Source of the DNA: a bacterium UBP2_UBA4780
Lineage (GTDB): Bacteria > Edwardsbacteria > AC1 > EtOH8
Assembly (NCBI GenBank): GCA_002403115.1
Contig: DHHE01000149.1
Location: 516-10,660, forward strand
DNA: 10,145 nt
Reading direction: 5' to 3'
The notes below the pieces were generated by a model. That model did not search any database and was not told the DNA's origin. It saw only the letters and a list, made by a program, of their open reading frames with translations. Both the position numbers and the translations under genes were made by a program. Shown one piece after another: positions 6,623 through 10,145 of this stretch. Each line of letters begins with the position of its first letter. Position 1 is the first letter of the stretch.

Positions 6623-6696
6623 CGGTTGTCGAGCGGTTGTGTCGAGCACATTCGCTATTCTCAGTGTAAACTTCGTCGAGATAGCCGAGACAACCG
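6623..6696. repeat. Inverted-repeat element with CTCAGTGTAAAC loop
   Basis: CGGTTGTC (6623-6630) pairs perfectly with GACAACCG (6689-6696). The enclosed segment GCACATTCGCTATTCTCAGT, continuing GTAAACTTCG, is close to the loop of the element at 1055-1144 (GCACGTTCGTTTCACTCAGT, continuing GTAAACTCCG). The flanking arms are unrelated to those of that element. It lies between the DGC gene and the hdrB remnant, and no coding capacity is seen. Confidence 0.6.
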
Positions 6697-6701
6697 TACA
6701 T

Positions 6702-6755
6702 CCGTTCCCCTCGACGTCTCGACCAAGCTCGCCGAGATCCCCGCTCGGGGAACGG
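6702..6755. repeat. Nested inverted repeat downstream of the DGC gene
   Basis: CCGTTCCCC (6702-6710) and GGGGAACGG (6747-6755) form a perfect 9-bp stem. TCTCG (6717-6721) and CGAGA (6733-6737) form a nested inner stem. An alternative small hairpin CCCCGCTCGGGG sits in the right arm. The element starts 11 bases past the DGC stop codon. It has no T-run on the minus strand, so it is unlikely to be a strong intrinsic terminator but could slow 3' exonucleases. Confidence 0.6.
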
Positions 6756-6766
6756 AAACCCGCGCT

Positions 6767-7318
6767 TCAGTAGCTCCTGAGCTTCTTCAGGAACTTCCTG
6801 ATCCTGGCCGCCGTTTTACGGGCCACGGTCCCGGCGTGCCTGTCCATTTCCCTGGAGGACATCTCGCTTACACCCACCAGCTCGCGATCGAACTTGTACT
6901 GCCGGTCGGCCACCAGCGAATCGGTTTGTACTCCCTTGACGGCCGCCTGCAGCATCCGGGTGGCGCACTGGATGGAACAGCCGTCGATGACGAAGGTCCG
7001 GGGCGCGTAGCGAAGGAGTTTCCTGGGCCCGCCCTCGTAGCTGAACGAGGCCCCCAGGCACACCCGGACGGCCTCCTGGGGGAACGTCCGGTCGCAGAGC
7101 AACACCGCCGCCCGCCGGGCCACCTCGCCCCGCAGGCCCGCCCCCTCGCAGCTGACCACCGCCGCCGGCCGCCCCACGAACCGCAGGTAATGCTGGTCGC
7201 ACTTGCGGCAGACTTCGCCCGGCTTTTCCAGCCTGATGGTCTCGCGGTCGGGCGCTGCGGCTCTTTTTTGGTTTTTTCGGAAACCTGACTTCTTCAACGA
7301 TCCGAGGTTGGCGTTCAT
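6767..7318 (-). CDS. DGC-domain putative zinc-binding protein within the Hdr operon
   Basis: A protein of 183 residues matching the DGC-domain family of putative metal-binding proteins, whose function is not established. Visible features, numbered from the ATG at 7318: a CxxC at Cys37/40; CEGAGLRGEVARRAA from Cys57, typical of the family; further Cys75 and Cys87; and the defining IDGCSIQC (111-118) with Cys114 and Cys118. The first 30 residues are basic and poorly conserved in appearance, so the exact start is uncertain. A TTG at 7342 would add eight residues, but neither start has a strong ribosome site (AAGGA lies about 13 bases before the ATG). It lies 59 bp after hdrC in the same direction. 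Its position among Hdr genes suggests a role in metal or cluster handling for the complex, which is inference. Confidence 0.8.
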   Translation of the reverse strand: MNANLGSLKKSGFRKNQKRAAAPDRETIRLEKPGEVCRKCDQHYLRFVGRPAAVVSCEGAGLRGEVARRAAVLLCDRTFPQEAVRVCLGASFSYEGGPRKLLRYAPRTFVIDGCSIQCATRMLQAAVKGVQTDSLVADRQYKFDRELVGVSEMSSREMDRHAGTVARKTAARIRKFLKKLRSY

Positions 7319-7377
7319 GTCTTTTCGCGTGTCCTTCGGCAATGCTCAGGGCAGGTTTCGCGGGGAGGAGGAATCGT

Positions 7378-7827
7378 TTATCCCGACAGCTTGCGCAGGC
7401 AGCTGATGATGGCGATGGGCGGCACTTCGCGCAGGGTCTCCTCCGGGATCTTGTTTCCGTCGGCGTAGTCCCGCCTCTTGCGCAGCAGCAGCTGGCGCAG
7501 GGCCTCCATCACCCTGGCCAGGTCTATGCCCTTGGGGCAGCGCACCCCGCAGGTGTAGCAGGAGAAGCAGGCCCAGATGGATTTCGACTCCTTCACCTTT
7601 TCCACCTCGCCCATCTGCAGCAGCTTCCACACCTGGTTGGGCGAGATGTCCATGCGGTCGTGCATGGGGCAGCCGGCGGCGCAGGACCCGCACTGCATGC
7701 AGCGAAACACCTTCTCGCCCGAGATCTCCTCCACCTTGGCCAGCAGGCCGCCGTGGATTCTTTCGTTTGCGGGCTTGAGGATTCCTCCTTCATCGACGGG
7801 CCTATAGCCCAATGGAAACCCCTGCAT
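7378..7827 (-). CDS. hdrC: HdrC-like heterodisulfide reductase subunit C
   Basis: A small two-cluster ferredoxin-like subunit that relays electrons between HdrA and HdrB. It has 149 residues. Two motifs of the HdrC pattern are present: CMQCGSCAAGCP (Cys43/46/49/53) and CFSCYTCGVRCP (Cys87/90/93/97), each suited to a [4Fe-4S] cluster. The length is slightly under the usual 180 residues or so. The start at 7827 has AAGGGG seven bases upstream and a promoter about 20 bases further on, making this the first gene of the Hdr operon. An ATG at 7832 opens a different, non-coding frame. The order hdrC-DGC-hdrB-frdB-frdA-hdrA differs from the common hdrA-hdrB-hdrC or hdrC-hdrB orders. Confidence 0.93.
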   Translation of the reverse strand: MQGFPLGYRPVDEGGILKPANERIHGGLLAKVEEISGEKVFRCMQCGSCAAGCPMHDRMDISPNQVWKLLQMGEVEKVKESKSIWACFSCYTCGVRCPKGIDLARVMEALRQLLLRKRRDYADGNKIPEETLREVPPIAIISCLRKLSG

Positions 7828-7855
7828 GACAAGTCCCCTTGAAAGTTGGTTTTTT

Positions 7856-7883
7856 AGTATATCACAATTTGAGGAAAAGTCAA
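7856..7883 (-). promoter_or_regulatory. Promoter of the hdrC operon
   Basis: Reading the minus strand, TTGACT (7883-7878) and TATACT (7861-7856) are separated by 16 bases, a good vegetative-type promoter. The predicted start is near 7849, giving a leader of about 22 bases that contains the AAGGGG ribosome site of hdrC. The -35 overlaps GGTTGACT (7885-7878), close to the GGTTGACAAT repeats of the neighbouring regulator gene, so it could be a regulator site. Confidence 0.7.
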
Positions 7884-8004
7884 CCGGTAATTCATCGTGA
7901 ACCTTCGGTTATCCTGACGCCCGGCTGAACCACCGCGGCTTGGCCGCCACGTTCCCGCAAATATGTTCCCCTGGCAGGTTCTAAACGGTGGGAGGCAAGC
8001 TGTT

Positions 8005-8048
8005 TTGACAATTGATTGACAACCGATTAAATGTTTCTATTGTCAACC
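8005..8048. repeat. TTGACAA repeat cluster at the 3' end of the regulator gene
   Basis: Three copies are present: TTGACAA at 8005-8011, TTGACAACC at 8016-8024, and the opposite orientation ATTGTCAACC at 8039-8048. Start spacings are 11 and 24 bases. The third copy lies inside the coding sequence of the last residues (VVDN) of the regulator. The same words, with the same 11- and 24-base spacings, occur at the other end of the gene. Confidence 0.6.
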
Positions 8049-9046
8049 ACATGCTTTATCATGGCCGCCACCGCCTTGTTTGCATTCTCCGTCGTGACCG
8101 CCGATCCCGGATATCGCGACCCGAAGACCCTGAAGACCTCGTCGGCGAAACCCTGTCCCACCGATCTGACGTCCTTGAAATCGAGGACGATCTCCCGGTA
8201 TTTGTCCAGCCCCGTCATCAAACGCTTGGCTTCGGAACGTGACACGTATTCGCTGCCGAACAGTTTGACGTTGACCGACGTTCTCTGGAACTTATAGCCG
8301 TAGTCCTCGGGGGCGTAGCGGGCGAAGACCCTCGAGATCTTTCGGGGGGAATGGGTCGATATCTCGAACAGCACCTCCGTCCCGCTAAGGAACTTCCTTT
8401 TCTCCAGGAAGACGTCCTTGACTATGTTGTCCGCGATTAAGCACAGGCTATGGGATCGGAACGCGGCCCGGTCGGCCGCTTTGGAGGTGAAAAATATGCC
8501 CTCGCCCGAATGGCGCTGCGGCATGGTGGTCGTCTTTCCTTTGAGCAATTCGCCTACCGCCTGGGTTTCGCTATCCAGTCCGAACTTGTCGACTATCGAC
8601 CGGAAAAGTCCGATCCCCCGATCGCGAACGACAAAGCGGAATTTGGCTTGATCGACCTCGGCTGCAAAATGGCACTCCCCTGAACCGGAATGGTCTATGG
8701 CATTGTTGACCATTTCGCTGGTGGCGTAACTGATTATCTCGTATACGTTCCTGGCCACTCTTCCCCGCAGCCCCAGGGCAAGGTCGGAATCCTGAAAAAC
8801 CATGTCCTCGCGAAGGCCCTTCAGCGGGTATCTCCGGCTGAATGCGGCCTTGTCCGTTTTTTTCCCGGCCAATCGGTAGCTGGCCCCCCTGGTCTCCCCG
8901 CTTTTAAGTACCCGGCTCTGCAACATCAAGGCCTGCATCGCCTTGTTGGCCGCCTGCCGGCTGATCCCCAAGTGCGCGGCGATCTGGCGGCCGTTGGCCG
9001 GCCCTCTTTTTAGGAGAAAAGCGACTATATTTTCCCGTGTTGCCAT
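8027..9046 (-). CDS. One-component regulator: winged helix, GHKL ATPase and DUF4325 STAS-like domain
   Basis: A protein of 339 residues with three parts. Residues 1-62 form a winged helix with the helix-turn-helix at GRQIAAHLGISRQAANKAMQ (19-38). Residues about 85-235 form a histidine-kinase-like ATPase: N-box SEMVNNAIDHS (110-120) with Glu111 and Asn115, G1 box DRGIG (142-146) and G2 box HSGEGI (179-184). There is no phospho-acceptor His domain. Residues about 255-335 match the DUF4325 STAS-like domain, with the typical SVGQGFADEVFRVF at 295-308. An anti-sigma-type kinase fold and an STAS-like fold in one DNA-binding chain suggest a switch controlled by ATP binding or partners. I chose the ATG at 9046; a TTG at 9070 lies upstream of the -10 and would need a different promoter. 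The gene sits between ltaE and the Hdr operon. Its targets are unknown, though TTGAC repeats near its own promoter suggest autoregulation. Confidence 0.88.
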   Translation of the reverse strand: MATRENIVAFLLKRGPANGRQIAAHLGISRQAANKAMQALMLQSRVLKSGETRGASYRLAGKKTDKAAFSRRYPLKGLREDMVFQDSDLALGLRGRVARNVYEIISYATSEMVNNAIDHSGSGECHFAAEVDQAKFRFVVRDRGIGLFRSIVDKFGLDSETQAVGELLKGKTTTMPQRHSGEGIFFTSKAADRAAFRSHSLCLIADNIVKDVFLEKRKFLSGTEVLFEISTHSPRKISRVFARYAPEDYGYKFQRTSVNVKLFGSEYVSRSEAKRLMTGLDKYREIVLDFKDVRSVGQGFADEVFRVFGSRYPGSAVTTENANKAVAAMIKHVVDNRNI

Positions 9047-9052
9047 GGCACC

Positions 9053-9081
9053 ATTATCGCAGATCGTCAACCTATTGTCAA
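9053..9081 (-). promoter_or_regulatory. Promoter of the regulator gene, predicted leaderless
   Basis: On the minus strand TTGACA (9081-9076) and GATAAT (9058-9053) are separated by exactly 17 bases. Counting seven bases from the end of the -10 puts transcription start at 9046, the A of the chosen ATG. No ribosome site precedes that ATG (GATAATGGTGCC). The sequence therefore predicts a leaderless mRNA. Confidence 0.7.
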
Positions 9082-9107
9082 CCTAAATAATATATTTATT
9101 GTCAACC
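9065..9107 (-). repeat. GGTTGACAAT direct repeats upstream of the regulator
   Basis: On the minus strand GGTTGACAAT occurs at 9107-9098 and 9083-9074, followed by GGTTGACG at 9072-9065. Start spacings are 24 and 11 bases. The middle copy contains the -35 hexamer, and the third lies in the spacer, so a protein binding them would cover the promoter. The first copy overlaps the stop codon of ltaE. This arrangement fits an operator for the adjacent DNA-binding protein. Confidence 0.65.
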
Positions 9108-10145
9108 TTCGGCCTTGGCCCAAGCCCTGCCCAGAACCTTTCCTAACCCCGTTGCCGCCCTTTTTATCCCCCGGTCGTCCACGTCCAGGTGGGTGACCGC
9201 CCGAAGCTTGGTGCGGCCGAACGGTATCACCAGAACGCCCCTGTCGGCCAGCTTCTTCGCCGCCTGCTCGGGCCTCAGGCCGCTGCGGGCGATGTCGAAG
9301 ACCACGATGTTGGTCTGCACCGAGACAAGATCGACTCCGATCCCTGGTATCTTGGAGATAGACTCGGCCAGGCACTTGGCCCTCCGGTGGTCGTCCGCCA
9401 GGCGCCTGATGTTATGTTTGAGGGCGTAGAGCCCGGCCCCGGCCAAAAAACCGGCCTGCCGCATGCCGCCGCCCAGCATCTTGCGCACTCTTCTGGCCCT
9501 TTCGACGAAGGCCTTGTCCCCGGCCAGCACCGAGCCGGCCGGACAGCCCAGCCCCTTGGACAGGCAGACCATCAGGGCGTCGAAGTGTTTACTATAATCA
9601 TATAGAGACACTCCGCTGGCCTGCGAAGCGTTCCACAGCCTGGCCCCGTCCAGATAGAGTCTGACCCGCCTCCGGCGGCAGAGCTTCGAGATCCTTTCGA
9701 TCTCGTCCAGCGGGTAGACCACCCCGCCCGCCCGGTTATGCGTGTTCTCCAGGCACAGCAGGGCCGTCCTCGGCTGGTGGATGTCCCTGTGTCGTATGGC
9801 TTCTTCTATCTGGTCGGACGACATCACCCCGCGCTTTCCGTCCAGGGCGCAGAACTGGACGCCGGAAATGACCGCCGAGGCCGCCACCTCGTAGCGGAAG
9901 ATGTGGGACTCCCGGTCCAAGATGACCTCGTCCGAGGGCCGGGTCAGGCAGTTGACGGCGATCTGGTTGGCCATGGTGCCCGAGGGCAGGAAAAGCCCGG
10001 CCTCCTTGCCCAGCAGTCTGGCGACTTCCGCCTGAAGCTTGTTGACCGTCGGGTCGTCGCCGAAAACGTCGTCGCCCACCGGGGCGGCCGTCATGGCCCG
10101 GAGCATCCCCGGCGTCGGCCGGGTGACGGTGTCGGAGCGGAGGTC
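9102..10145 (-). CDS. ltaE: Low-specificity L-threonine aldolase, 5' end cut by window edge
   Basis: A PLP enzyme that cleaves L-threonine or L-allo-threonine to glycine and acetaldehyde. 347 residues are visible. The first visible residues [14 protein letters not shown] match the family N-terminus, so only about 1-5 residues are missing beyond the edge. Other family features are [13 protein letters not shown], the SHIF segment, ENTHNRAGG, the PLP-pyridine aspartate in [10 protein letters not shown], and the PLP lysine in [15 protein letters not shown] (about visible residue 197). The stop at 9102-9104 overlaps a GGTTGACAAT repeat, 55 bp before the regulator start. It is probably a housekeeping gene of the host chromosome that is merely adjacent to the regulator. 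The family is clear; stereospecificity cannot be read. Confidence 0.94.
   Translation of the reverse strand, partial: DLRSDTVTRPTPGMLRAMTAAPVGDDVFGDDPTVNKLQAEVARLLGKEAGLFLPSGTMANQIAVNCLTRPSDEVILDRESHIFRYEVAASAVISGVQFCALDGKRGVMSSDQIEEAIRHRDIHQPRTALLCLENTHNRAGGVVYPLDEIERISKLCRRRRVRLYLDGARLWNASQASGVSLYDYSKHFDALMVCLSKGLGCPAGSVLAGDKAFVERARRVRKMLGGGMRQAGFLAGAGLYALKHNIRRLADDHRRAKCLAESISKIPGIGVDLVSVQTNIVVFDIARSGLRPEQAAKKLADRGVLVIPFGRTKLRAVTHLDVDDRGIKRAATGLGKVLGRAWAKAEG

Noticed and set aside
6495..6701. Minus-strand 68-codon frame across the repeat region
   Set aside because: It reads the hdrB remnant and repeat elements in a shifted frame, has no ribosome site, and gives a composition typical of noncoding GC-rich DNA.
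6506..6755. CRISPR array or tandem repeat array
   Set aside because: The three units differ in sequence and size and are palindromic elements; there are no regularly spaced identical direct repeats.
7935..7947. GCGGC-TTG-GCCGC hairpin between the regulator and hdrC as a terminator
   Set aside because: The stem is only 5 bp and no T-run follows on the minus strand, so termination is not supported.
9047..9070. Extended start of the regulator at the TTG at 9070
   Set aside because: The codon lies between the -35 and -10 of the best promoter, has no ribosome site, and adds eight residues ahead of the ATG start, which is adequately supported.

Overview
The window comes from a GC-rich anaerobic bacterium. 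The evidence is a minus-strand operon of heterodisulfide-reductase-like (Hdr) iron-sulfur and flavin proteins together with a soluble fumarate reductase/succinate dehydrogenase pair. Operons of this kind occur in Desulfobacterota and several uncultured anaerobic phyla; the exact taxon cannot be read from the sequence. Every gene I can support is on the minus strand, so transcription runs from high to low coordinates.

Layout in transcription order. An L-threonine aldolase (9102-10145) is cut by the window edge just after its start. A one-component regulator follows (8027-9046): a winged helix, a GHKL ATPase and a DUF4325 STAS-like domain. It has a near-consensus promoter whose predicted start point is the A of its ATG, and TTGACAA-type repeats lie at both of its ends. 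The Hdr operon then starts from a clear promoter at 7856-7883: hdrC (7378-7827), a DGC-domain putative zinc-binding protein (6767-7318), about 285 bp of inverted-repeat elements holding a dead 10-codon copy of the hdrB start (6482-6766), and hdrB (5590-6468). An AT-rich block interrupts the operon (about 4209-5589). It holds an unrecognised 195-residue protein, a small membrane protein with a zinc ribbon, and the 5' third of a signal-peptidase-I-like gene (3618-4565). The GC-rich operon resumes with frdB (2839-3567), frdA (1158-2828), a double-hairpin repeat (1055-1144) and the first 342 codons of hdrA, which runs off the left edge.

How the genes may work together. FrdA keeps the active-site residues of fumarate reductase/succinate dehydrogenase. 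FrdB carries one plant-type [2Fe-2S] and two Cys-rich cluster motifs. HdrB has two CCG domains, HdrC two [4Fe-4S] motifs, and HdrA an FAD site plus ferredoxin domains. No membrane anchor subunit is present. The most economical reading is a cytoplasmic complex that links the fumarate/succinate couple to an HdrA flavin, which in characterised relatives bifurcates electrons. That coupling is inferred from gene content.

The main oddities are: an AT-rich insert splitting the operon; a signal-peptidase gene with an abrupt codon-usage switch and alanine in place of the nucleophile serine; an eroded second hdrB start between repeat elements; two repeats that share a loop but have different stem arms; and the repeat-flanked, apparently leaderless regulator.
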